A stretch of 61,788 nucleotides of DNA from Enhygromyxa salina (GTDB taxonomy: Bacteria > Myxococcota_A > Polyangia > Nannocystales > Nannocystaceae), in contig NZ_PVNL01000059.1 in the NCBI RefSeq assembly GCF_002994635.1, positions 1-61,788 of the forward strand, in the 5' to 3' direction. Below are positions 8,729 through 17,138 of this stretch, in pieces. The notes beneath the pieces were generated by a model. That model was not told the origin of the DNA. It worked only from the letters and a program-made list of their open reading frames with translations, and did not search any database. The translations under genes were made by a program, and so were the position numbers. How positions within the stretch are numbered: position 1 is the first letter of the stretch; the number at the start of each line of letters is the position of its first letter.

Positions 8729-8876
8729 GGCAGCAGGCCCAGCCGATCGAGGCCCTGGCCGCGGCCGAGGCGATGTCCGAGTGGCTCGACGCTGCGGCGC
8801 TGCAGCTCGATGATCCCGAGGTCATGGACATGGCCGCGCTGATGGGCGAGTACGTGCTCGTGCTCGGGGGGTAGGG
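8728..8876 (+). repeat. 149-bp direct repeat, copy 2 (orphan VWA tail)
   Basis: An orphan copy of the VWA lipoprotein gene's 3' end (copy 1 at 3631-3779). It retains the coding frame for AMSEWLDAAALQLDDPEVMD to the stop at 8872-8874 but has no gene body in front of it, only the zinc-ribbon remnant in the opposite direction. Confidence 0.95.
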
Positions 8877-8927
8877 CAAGCGGGCGACGGCGACCCGGAG
8901 CCCGACGCCATCGAGAGGATGCAAACC

Positions 8928-9383
8928 ATGATCGTCCGACATCGACTTGGCTACACAGGTGTGACGATCGTGGCAACGGCGCTCATGGTCATGAGTGCCT
9001 GCGCCAATGAGCCCGAGACCGAGAGCGGGGAGAGTACGGAGACCGGAGCCACGGGGCCAACCTCCGAGGCGTGTCTCGCCGAGCAGAATGCCACGAGCTG
9101 CGAGGCGCTCGGGTGCCGCTGGCACGACACCTTGGCGGTCGAGGCCAACGCGTGCACGACGAGTGCCGGCACCGGACGCTGCTTTGCGCTCGAAGGACAG
9201 CCGGTCGGGCAGGCCTCCGAGCCTCGCGCCTACTACCGCACCCAAGCAGGCGAGTGCTCGCGAGTTGTTGGCTGCCGACCAGCGCCGTCACAACCTCTCC
9301 GGTCCCTTAGTTGGAGCGGCGACCCCAGTAAAGGCGATCAGGCGGTCCCTATCAGAGAGCTGACGCGGCGAGATGAGCTGTGA
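8928..9383 (+). CDS. Small lipoprotein, probably 3'-damaged
   Basis: Two in-frame ATGs exist. The one at 8919 abuts the GAGAGG ribosome site, so the one at 8928 (9-bp spacing) is preferred. The protein has a signal peptide and lipobox (ALMVMSAC), a Glu/Thr/Gly linker and a Cys-rich segment (CLAEQNATSCEALGCRW) typical of secreted myxobacterial lipoproteins. From about residue 105 (after AGECSRVVGC) the sequence becomes Arg/Pro-rich and loses the family look. It then runs 32 bp into the 3' end of the convergent hipA-like gene. The simplest reading is that its 3' end was replaced when the HipA/DUF262 block arrived or was rearranged. Function unknown. Confidence 0.55.
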   Translation: MIVRHRLGYTGVTIVATALMVMSACANEPETESGESTETGATGPTSEACLAEQNATSCEALGCRWHDTLAVEANACTTSAGTGRCFALEGQPVGQASEPRAYYRTQAGECSRVVGCRPAPSQPLRSLSWSGDPSKGDQAVPIRELTRRDEL

Positions 9384-10575
9384 CGCGGTCCCGCACCACG
9401 GGCGGCGCAGCTGCTGCGATGGCGGGCCACGCTTCTCGGGCGTCGCGGACGAACGCCTCGAGGTCATCCATCACCTGCGAAAAGTCGGCCGGCGATTGGG
9501 ATACGACGCCCAGCAGATCATCCAACGTCACGTCGACTAGCTGCATGGGCGGCTCCAATGTGGGTTCTAGTGGCTCCAACCACCGCAGCGCAGAGTGTGT
9601 GGGGAGTGACGGGTACACGACCGTCGAGACCACATCGTATACCGGAGCGAGCCGTGCGCTCACGCCATCGGGATAGAGGAGCGACCAGTTCTTGAGGTGC
9701 GCGTCAGCGTTGCCCGACAGCACCATGAACGCGAGGCGCCGCATGTATCGTCGAAAATCGTCCTCGCCACAGAGCGCACAGATGACAGCACCAATGCTCC
9801 CGTAGTGGCTCCACCCAAGCTCCATGACCTCCCACGCATACCGCTCCTCCGGCGGGAGGTTGAAGACCTGTGCGAAGTCCTCTTGGTGGATCCGTCGGTC
9901 CCCCTCCCGATCGAAGCGCCGAACGATCAGGACATCTTGGTCGGCGTCGAAGTCCGCCGGGATGTCCTCGATCTCGGACGCACGAACCACGCGATGCTCG
10001 GGCACGTCGAGTCCGCAACGCTGCGCCCAATCCAGCATTGCGAGCTCGTTGTCCACCAGGCGTTGATACGCAGGGCTGCCAAACTTCGCTATCCAGTGCC
10101 CGTCGGCGCCCTCGACCGGCATCGTCAGTCTGTCGCCGACCTCGGACAGCGCGAGCTTCGGCTGCACGCCCGTGAGCGCGAATCGAAACGGGTCGTTCGC
10201 ATCCCGTCGCTGGCGCTCACCGGCCTCGAGAGGGTGAAGGTCAAACTCATCGCTGATGACCCGCACGGCGCCGGAGAGGTTCTCACCGAGCCGAAGGAGC
10301 ATGGCATACTCGGGGATCGCCGACGTCCCGAGGCGCCGCTCGACGATCTTGCGCAGCGCTCCCTCTGGGAGCAGGTTTCGAAAGTAGTTGGGCAGCGGCG
10401 CGCCACGAAACGCGCGCGGTGGCTCGATCAGATGGTCCTCGAACCATCGGCCGAGCACGGGACGCGAGGCGGACGCGGCGTACGAAGCGTCGAACTCGAG
10501 CGTCGTCTGGCTAGAGGCGGTGTCCGGACGAAGCTCCCCCACGACGACGTCGCCTAACAGCACACGAGCGCTCAC
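9352..10575 (-). CDS. HipA-like serine/threonine kinase
   Basis: A 407-residue protein with full HipA architecture. The N-terminal subdomain (residues 1-100, LLGDVVVGELRPD) includes YFRNLLPEGALRK. A GVQPKLALS loop follows at about 136-144, an ATP-contacting Lys in WIAKF (161-165), the catalytic NADAHLKN segment (289-296) and the metal-binding Asp in PVYDVVST (311-318). HipA kinases phosphorylate aminoacyl-tRNA synthetases or other proteins and arrest growth. They are normally encoded next to the HipB antitoxin/repressor. Here there is no HipB-like helix-turn-helix gene on either side. Instead the start codon overlaps the stop of a DUF262 gene by 4 bp (10572-10575), so the two are translationally coupled. 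The key catalytic residues look intact, so activity is expected. The substrate cannot be told from sequence. Confidence 0.88.
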   Translation of the reverse strand: MSARVLLGDVVVGELRPDTASSQTTLEFDASYAASASRPVLGRWFEDHLIEPPRAFRGAPLPNYFRNLLPEGALRKIVERRLGTSAIPEYAMLLRLGENLSGAVRVISDEFDLHPLEAGERQRRDANDPFRFALTGVQPKLALSEVGDRLTMPVEGADGHWIAKFGSPAYQRLVDNELAMLDWAQRCGLDVPEHRVVRASEIEDIPADFDADQDVLIVRRFDREGDRRIHQEDFAQVFNLPPEERYAWEVMELGWSHYGSIGAVICALCGEDDFRRYMRRLAFMVLSGNADAHLKNWSLLYPDGVSARLAPVYDVVSTVVYPSLPTHSALRWLEPLEPTLEPPMQLVDVTLDDLLGVVSQSPADFSQVMDDLEAFVRDAREAWPAIAAAAPPVVRDRVTAHLAASAL

Positions 10576-12251
10576 GCGCTGCGCCTCGTGAGCGCAACGA
10601 TCGGAGGAGCGTCGTCACGATCTAGCTCGGTGTGGTGGGCGAAGAAGGCCTCGGTCGAGCGCCGCAGCAACTCACCGCGGTGTGCATAGAATGTCTCGGG
10701 ATCGCCCCGGCGAAGCCCCTGGCGCGCTTCAGCGTCGATCCCGTGGGAGAAGAGCGCGGCTTCGTCGGTGCACTCGAGGATGAGGGTCCTCGCGGCGGAC
10801 CCCGATGGGTGCAGCAGCTTGTTGATGACTCCGCGCCCGCGATGGACTCCGCTAGTCGATCCATGCAGGATCGGTCGCACGGCGTCGGTCACTCCGTTGC
10901 GAAACAGGACGCTCACGTTCAGCCGCTCCCCGGTCACGAGGCTACGCGGAATCTGGGCGAGGAGCGCGCAAATCATCGCCTTCCCGCGCGCGCTCGCCAT
11001 GCTGGCCGCGATCGTCCTACCCCACTCGGCGTCGTCGAGCGCGAGGCCCTCGGGTGAGCCCGTGCGTCGCAGCAGCGCCTGAACGGACTCGGCCTCGTCC
11101 TCGGTCACGTCGTCCACGTGCTGCTGCATCGAACTCGAGGCGCCACCGAGGCGCTCGCCGAGAGAGCCGCGCCACAGCCAACGACGCAGCAGGATCAGGC
11201 TCCGTTCGCTGGGGTGGTCATGGAGCGCGAAGAAGCGCGCCAACACGACGATGGGCAGCTCGTAGGGGCGGACCGCCACATGGGGGACGTGGGCGATGGC
11301 GCGTAGGAAATTCACAGTCGCACGCAGGGCCCTGGCGGTACGGATGAGATCGGCCTCGGCGTCGACGACGTTGAGCTTCCGCGGGTCGAGCTTGCCGACC
11401 TTGTCGCCCCGGATCGCTTCGAAGGCCTTGAGGATCGTGGTTGGCTCGATCGCCCCAAACCCGAGATCGGCGAGCTGCGCGTTGACGAGCGCGAGCCCAG
11501 TGTTGCCATCCTGGGCGATCTGCGACCCGATCAGCGCGTCAAACACTTCTTCGCGGCGCATGGACTTGCCCGTCGAATTGACGCGGTCGAACACGTGCCG
11601 GAGCGTTTGGATGTCGGCGTGCTCGACGACATAGAGGCCCAGCTTGTGCTCCCGAATGCGCTTGCCGAGCTCGAAGTAGCGGCGCTTGTCCTCGATCGAC
11701 ATCCACGCCGCGACCCACGCGGACAGCACCGCCGCGTCGAGCACCAGGTGCAGCGGCACCTGTGGCAGGCGCTCGCCGTCGTCACCCTCCCCACGCGGCG
11801 ATGGCCGACCCGCTATCTCGTCGGACGTGAGCGGGCGGCTGACGACTTCCTCGCGCTCGATGTCGAACACGAGCGCCATCTCGCCTGGCGCGGGCGCGCG
11901 GCCGAGCCCCTCCCAGAGCGTGGTCAGCCGCTGCTGCCCGTCGACGACGAGATATCGGTCTCCCTGGACCTTCGCAACGCCCGTCACGCCCAGCGGTCGT
12001 CCCGTCTCCGTGGCGGATGGCGGGTTCTTCCACAGGAGCAACGTGCCGACCGGGTAGCCGCGGTAGATGCTGTCGAGTAGGGCCCGACGATCCTCGGGTT
12101 CCCACCTGAAAGCGCGCTGAAAGCCCGGCATGCGCAGGCGACCTTCGGACGCGAGCTGGATGACATCCTCGACCGGCATCGCCTCGGCACGCGCCGCGGT
12201 GCTCATGCGGGGCGGCGGCGACTGGCCGTCGGTTGCGTCGGGCCTCGACAT
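10572..12251 (-). CDS. DUF262 (GmrSD N-domain / ParB-Srx-like) protein
   Basis: A 559-residue protein. Residues 25-120 form the DUF262 core, with MPGFQRAFRWEPEDRRALLD, GYPVGTLLLW and the signature VVDGQQRLTTLW (DGQQR at 104-108), the nucleotide-binding/hydrolysing site of this ParB/Srx-like fold. The second signature, FDRVNSTGKSMRREEVFDAL, is at about 221-240. The C-terminal 300 residues are helical and do not show the DUF1524 HNH nuclease motif found in GmrSD-type restriction enzymes. DUF262 proteins occur widely in phage-defence systems. The start chosen (12251) leaves a polar leader; Met16 or Met25 are alternatives. It is the first gene of a two-gene operon with the HipA-like kinase. A truncated paralogue lies at 3890-4578. 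The domain call is firm; a defence role is inference. Confidence 0.85.
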   Translation of the reverse strand: MSRPDATDGQSPPPRMSTAARAEAMPVEDVIQLASEGRLRMPGFQRAFRWEPEDRRALLDSIYRGYPVGTLLLWKNPPSATETGRPLGVTGVAKVQGDRYLVVDGQQRLTTLWEGLGRAPAPGEMALVFDIEREEVVSRPLTSDEIAGRPSPRGEGDDGERLPQVPLHLVLDAAVLSAWVAAWMSIEDKRRYFELGKRIREHKLGLYVVEHADIQTLRHVFDRVNSTGKSMRREEVFDALIGSQIAQDGNTGLALVNAQLADLGFGAIEPTTILKAFEAIRGDKVGKLDPRKLNVVDAEADLIRTARALRATVNFLRAIAHVPHVAVRPYELPIVVLARFFALHDHPSERSLILLRRWLWRGSLGERLGGASSSMQQHVDDVTEDEAESVQALLRRTGSPEGLALDDAEWGRTIAASMASARGKAMICALLAQIPRSLVTGERLNVSVLFRNGVTDAVRPILHGSTSGVHRGRGVINKLLHPSGSAARTLILECTDEAALFSHGIDAEARQGLRRGDPETFYAHRGELLRRSTEAFFAHHTELDRDDAPPIVALTRRSA

Positions 12252-12530
12252 TCTGGGTATGGTAGCAGCTCGATCGTGGTCGTTCGTATATCTTCGCGGC
12301 GCCGCGCTGCTCGTCGAAGCGAGCGCAAGGTTCGTGACCGCGGCTACGCCACCGTGATGCTCGGCGCGACCGCCACCGGACTCGTAGAAGCCATCGCCGA
12401 CGCGAGCAAGTGGACGTGGAGGGGGGCCCGGGCACGCGGCGCCGCGATGCGAACGCTCAGCAGCTGCATGGGCGATGTCGAGCTCAGCGCTGCGCCTATG
12501 CGGCGCAACGCCAAGCCACCCCAGTGACGC

Positions 12531-13190
<660 letters not shown>

Positions 13191-13192
13191 GG

Positions 13193-13888
13193 TCAGGCCT
13201 CCCTCGTGGTGCGGAATTCGATCTGCTTGTCGTAGGACTCGCCGACGATGATGCGGTCGACGAAGATGCCAGGTGTGTGCACGAAATTGGGATCGAGCTC
13301 GCCGGGCTCGACGAGCTCTTCGACCTCGGCGACGGTGATCGCCCCGGCGGTGGCCATGGCCTGGTTGAAGTTGTTGGCGGTGTGGCGATAGATCAGGTTG
13401 CCGTGGCGGTCGCCCTTCCAGGCCTTGATCAGCGAGAAGTCGGCCCGCAGCGGGGCTTCGAGCACGTACCAGCGGCCGTCGATCTCGCGGACTTCCTTGC
13501 CCTCGGCGACCGGCGTGCCGTAGCCGGTGGGCGTATAGAACCCGCCGATCCCCGCGCCGCCGGCCCGAATGCGCTCGGCCAGCGTGCCCTGGGGGACCAG
13601 GGTGACCTTCAGCTGGCCCGACAAGAACAGCCGCTCGAAGGTCTTGTTCTCGCCCACGTACGACCCGGTCATGCTGCGCACGCGCCCGGCGTCGAGCAGC
13701 ACACCTAGGCCGACGCCGTCGATGCCACAGTTGTTGGAGATGATGTCGAGATCCTGGTGACCAGCGGCGTGCACGGCCTTGATCAGGTTCTCCGGGTTGC
13801 CGCACAGGCCAAAGCCACCGGACATCAGGGTGATACCGTCGCGCATGCCCTCGATGGCGGCGCTGGCGGAGGGGTAGGTCTTGTCCAT
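13193..13888 (-). CDS. scoA: 3-oxoacid CoA-transferase subunit A
   Basis: A 231-residue partner of the subunit B gene. It has the glycine-rich GGFGLCGNPENLI loop, ISNNCGIDGVGLG, GTLAERIRAGGAGIGGFYTP, and ADFSLIKAWKGDRHGNLIYR with FNQAMATA, all standard for the alpha subunit. The ATG at 13888 is chosen because the family begins with a short leader before the SGGFG loop. An upstream in-frame extension to 14314 is not family-like and would overlap the next gene. The two genes form an operon in the order A then B. Confidence 0.93.
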   Translation of the reverse strand: MDKTYPSASAAIEGMRDGITLMSGGFGLCGNPENLIKAVHAAGHQDLDIISNNCGIDGVGLGVLLDAGRVRSMTGSYVGENKTFERLFLSGQLKVTLVPQGTLAERIRAGGAGIGGFYTPTGYGTPVAEGKEVREIDGRWYVLEAPLRADFSLIKAWKGDRHGNLIYRHTANNFNQAMATAGAITVAEVEELVEPGELDPNFVHTPGIFVDRIIVGESYDKQIEFRTTREA

Positions 13889-14003
13889 GGAGTGCGCAGT
13901 GTCGCGCGGCCGTTGGACGTGAGCAAGGTGCATTTTTGCAGGCTGCGTCGACAGGTCTCGCGCTGTTGTAAGCCCCGCGCGGATCTTCCGTAGTCTGGGC
14001 GAG

Positions 14004-15185
14004 ATGTATGCCCTCCAGTTGAAGCGCAAGTGGTCGAGCTTGGCTCTGTTCACGACGCTGGTCGCGGCTTCGGCCGGGTGCAGCAGCGGCGAGGTCGAGG
14101 GCAGCGGCGACGCGAACGAGACGACCTCGGACACCACGGCTGACACCGAGACCCAGTCCGATTCATCGGACACCGGTGAGCCGGGCGGTCGCCTGGCTTG
14201 GGTCGACGAGTGGCAGACGGTTGGCGCCGGTCCGGCCGACATCATCGAGCTGCTGTCGATCGGCGATCGTGTGTCGAGCGACAACTTCGCCAACCGCGGC
14301 GACATCGAGGTCATCTACGTCGAGGGCACGACGGAGATCACGATCGAGATGCAGCGGTTCACGATCGCCGCGGCGGGCGGGGCAGAGGGCGCGTTCGAGC
14401 GCATGCAGCCGTGGCTGTACGCGGTGTCGATCCCGGCGCCGCCGACTACGTTGAGCCCCAACAGCGCGTGCTGGGCTGCGGGGACGACCACTTGCTACGT
14501 CCGGGCCTACTACGACGGTCTGCTCCAACCGCTGCGCGACGGTGCCAACTTTCGCGTGACGATCCCGGCCGGCTGGGACGGCGCGCTCGAGCTCGTGACC
14601 TCCGACAATCTGCAAGAGGCCGAGGACTACCCGGATCGCAGCGACGTCGTCGTCGATGGGCTCGCGGGCTCGCTGAGCGTGGATCTAGACTCCGGCAATG
14701 TGGCGATCCGCGTCGACCCGCAGATCGATCACTATGCTGGCTGTCCGAACAATGACGAGTGCGTGATGCAGGGGTATGCGCCGGGCTGCGGCTGCGCCGA
14801 GCCGACCAACGTGAGCGTGCAAAATGCCGCGGGCCAGGCGTCGAATGTGACCGTCGACGTGGGCAGCGCGGATCACTGGTACTCGGTCATCCTCGAGAAC
14901 CGGGCCAGCCTGGGGCCAGGCGAGACCGGCTGCAGCGCGGGCATCGACTGCTCGGCGTTCGCCGACTGCCAGCTCGATCCCAACTCTGCGCAGCTGAGCT
15001 GGGCGGAGCGGGCCGAGATCAACTTCCCCGGGGATCCGGCGATCTCGGGCGCCGGGATTCGCGTCGCGCTGATCAGCGAGGGCTGCGAGGACGTGACCTA
15101 CGTCAATGGCCCCGAAGACTACGGCAACCCCGAGACCCCGGTCGAGGAGCGCGGCCACCTCGAGGTCTGCGTTGGGTGTCTGTAG
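14004..15185 (+). CDS. Lipoprotein of unknown function
   Basis: A 393-residue exported protein. The signal peptide ends in AASAGC, and a Ser/Thr/Asp/Glu-rich linker follows (TTSDTTADTETQSD). The mature body is beta-rich with alternating short strands (GDIEVIYVEGTTEITIEM, NVAIRVDPQID) that resemble auto-adhesin-type DUF4097 proteins in style. It has several Cys pairs (CWAAGTTTC, CGC, CSAGIDCSAFADC, CVGC). No enzyme motif was found. It is transcribed divergently from the CoA-transferase operon and convergently with the glycosyltransferase gene. Probably an outer-membrane or surface protein. Confidence 0.75.
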   Translation: MYALQLKRKWSSLALFTTLVAASAGCSSGEVEGSGDANETTSDTTADTETQSDSSDTGEPGGRLAWVDEWQTVGAGPADIIELLSIGDRVSSDNFANRGDIEVIYVEGTTEITIEMQRFTIAAAGGAEGAFERMQPWLYAVSIPAPPTTLSPNSACWAAGTTTCYVRAYYDGLLQPLRDGANFRVTIPAGWDGALELVTSDNLQEAEDYPDRSDVVVDGLAGSLSVDLDSGNVAIRVDPQIDHYAGCPNNDECVMQGYAPGCGCAEPTNVSVQNAAGQASNVTVDVGSADHWYSVILENRASLGPGETGCSAGIDCSAFADCQLDPNSAQLSWAERAEINFPGDPAISGAGIRVALISEGCEDVTYVNGPEDYGNPETPVEERGHLEVCVGCL

Positions 15186-15281
15186 CGGAGCCTGAGCAAC
15201 GCTACAGCGCCTGGTGGCCGATCGGCATGCGATCCAGGGCAAGAAAGCGGAGCTTGGCGCGAGCGACCGCGCGCGCTCACG

Positions 15282-17138
15282 CTACTGCGGTCGCTGGTAG
15301 ACGATGGTCACGGGCACATCATCGAGGGTCAGGACCATCGCTGGCTGCACGGTCCCAAACCGATCCCAGATCTCGATCTCGTCGCTGAGCATGTGTTTTT
15401 CGGGGAACAGCAGCGCCGCGTCGGCGCGGCCGAGGCCGTTGGGCTGCCAGCCGGGCCAGCGCCCCTCTCGGCGATACTGCTCGACCGCGAGCTGGTGGAC
15501 GTCGTGCAGGTACACGCGCTCGGCCGCGAGGACGTCCGAGTCGAGCAGCGGCACGATCGCGTGACCCCAGTACCCGCGGTTGAGCCCGGTCGCGGCGGCC
15601 CCTCGCGCACCGCCAGCGAGCGGAGCGTACTGCGAGAGGTTGAACGGATGCCCGTGAAGGGTTGCCCATGTGCTGGGGGCCAGCACCGCGATCAGCACGA
15701 CCGGGGGCGCCCATCGCAGCAGCTTGGGCCACGCACGCAGCAGCGTCCGAGCCCGCCACCACAGCCGGCCCCACGCCATCGCGGCCAGCAACGCCATGAA
15801 CGGGTACGCGGTCAGCCAGTGCTTGGTGCCGCCAAAGATCGGGACCCAGGGCAGGGCGATCAGCAGCAGCGGAAACGCGGCCAGGCCCACGTACAGCGTA
15901 GGCTCTTCGCGGCCGTCAAAGCTGGGCAGCGGGGCGACCCAGCGGGGCTGCGGATCCTCGCTGGATCGCCGTCGACGGATGCGCCCGCGGTTGTCACCAA
16001 ACCGACCCAGGTGCCGCAGCGCGCGAGGGGTGCGAATGGTCCGCATCGTCAGCAGCAACCCGATCGAGGTCAACAGCAGCAGCGCGCTCGGGACCGTGGC
16101 CCAGGTCATCACGAACGGGTAGCTGATCGGCAGTGGCGGGCGGTTGTAGTTCTGCCCGAGGAACTCCATGTTGTAGTAGCTGTGCTCGCTGTGGAACGCG
16201 ACGTACTCGCTCAGCCGGGCGAAGGTGTCGTCCCACATCCATGGCCACAGCAACAGGGCAACCAGCGGCCCGAGCACGGCCATGCTGATCAGCGGCAGCG
16301 GCACGACCTGGGCCAGGCGGGGGCGCTGGCCCTCGTGACGCCAGCGCAGGGCCAGGCACACCCACAGGTGCAGGGCCAGGAGCGGGCCCAGGAACAGGGC
16401 GTTGTGCTTGACGGCGATCGCCACGCCCAGCAGCGGGCCGATCGCCAGGCCCCAGCGCCAGTCGCTGAGCGCCCGCAGCCAGACCAGCGCGACCAGCAAG
16501 GTCATCGTGGCGATCGGCACGTCGAATGCGTGCAAGCTGGCGTGGAAGGCCACGCGCGGGAGCAAGATGAAGTAGCCGGCCGCGATCAGGCCGCCGAGGT
16601 AGCCGCCGCCGAGTCGGTGTCCGGTTGCGAACAACAGCGTGACCGCGAGCCCGGCCAGCAAGATCGCGGGCAGCCGCATGGCCGCGCCCTCGCGCATCCA
16701 GTGCAGCTTGCCGCCCTCGACCGCCGCGAGCTCGCTTCGCCAGGCTCGCTTGCGGGGGTTCTTGATCTGGCTGATCTCGGCGAGGACCTCGGGCGCGGGT
16801 GGCTCGGCGAAGGTCCGCGCCGAGATCCCCCCCGCGAGCTTCATCAGCGCGGGGTGCTCGTGGTTGATGCCAAAGTAGCGATCGCGGATCTCGGGGGTGT
16901 TGGCCTCGCCGCCCTCGTCGAGCCAGCGCACCACCCAGGCGGCGTAGTGCCGCGACGCCTCGAGGTACACGCCCTCATCGCGTACGTAGCCGATCTGCCC
17001 CTCACCGCGCAGCAACACCATCACCGTGAGCACGCCGAGCAGCGCCGCGACCAGCCGCGGCGAGCGGAGCCGCTGCAGGATCCGCGCGGGCAGGCGAGGC
17101 GTCGGGGTCTCGTCCGTGGGCGGAGTCGAGGCGTTCAT
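15282..17138 (-). CDS. GT-C family glycosyltransferase (ArnT/PMT-like)
   Basis: A 618-residue polytopic membrane protein. After the first helix (LVAALLGVLTVMVLL) the first periplasmic loop carries YVRDEGVYLEASRHYA. The Asp54-Glu55 pair matches the catalytic or metal-binding acidic motif of GT-C enzymes that use polyprenyl-phosphate sugars. About ten further helices follow, including IAAGYFILLPRVAFHASLHA and FDVPIATMTLLVALVWLRAL. A loop near residue 390 is rich in Arg/Asp, and a soluble C-terminal domain of about 130 residues ends the protein. It would transfer a sugar to a lipid or protein at the outer face of the inner membrane. Its start overlaps the stop of the preceding gene by 4 bp, indicating coupled expression. 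Sugar and acceptor unknown. Confidence 0.82.
   Translation of the reverse strand: MNASTPPTDETPTPRLPARILQRLRSPRLVAALLGVLTVMVLLRGEGQIGYVRDEGVYLEASRHYAAWVVRWLDEGGEANTPEIRDRYFGINHEHPALMKLAGGISARTFAEPPAPEVLAEISQIKNPRKRAWRSELAAVEGGKLHWMREGAAMRLPAILLAGLAVTLLFATGHRLGGGYLGGLIAAGYFILLPRVAFHASLHAFDVPIATMTLLVALVWLRALSDWRWGLAIGPLLGVAIAVKHNALFLGPLLALHLWVCLALRWRHEGQRPRLAQVVPLPLISMAVLGPLVALLLWPWMWDDTFARLSEYVAFHSEHSYYNMEFLGQNYNRPPLPISYPFVMTWATVPSALLLLTSIGLLLTMRTIRTPRALRHLGRFGDNRGRIRRRRSSEDPQPRWVAPLPSFDGREEPTLYVGLAAFPLLLIALPWVPIFGGTKHWLTAYPFMALLAAMAWGRLWWRARTLLRAWPKLLRWAPPVVLIAVLAPSTWATLHGHPFNLSQYAPLAGGARGAAATGLNRGYWGHAIVPLLDSDVLAAERVYLHDVHQLAVEQYRREGRWPGWQPNGLGRADAALLFPEKHMLSDEIEIWDRFGTVQPAMVLTLDDVPVTIVYQRPQ

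Noticed and set aside
7476..9245. A long minus-strand open frame across the metalloprotease end and the degenerate stretch
   Set aside because: No family motif, antisense to a gene with clear motifs, and the rest lies in decayed DNA.
12276..12527. Possible 83-residue gene upstream of the DUF262 operon, considered as a missing HipB
   Set aside because: No helix-turn-helix pattern, Arg/Ala-rich, opposite direction and no ribosome site.
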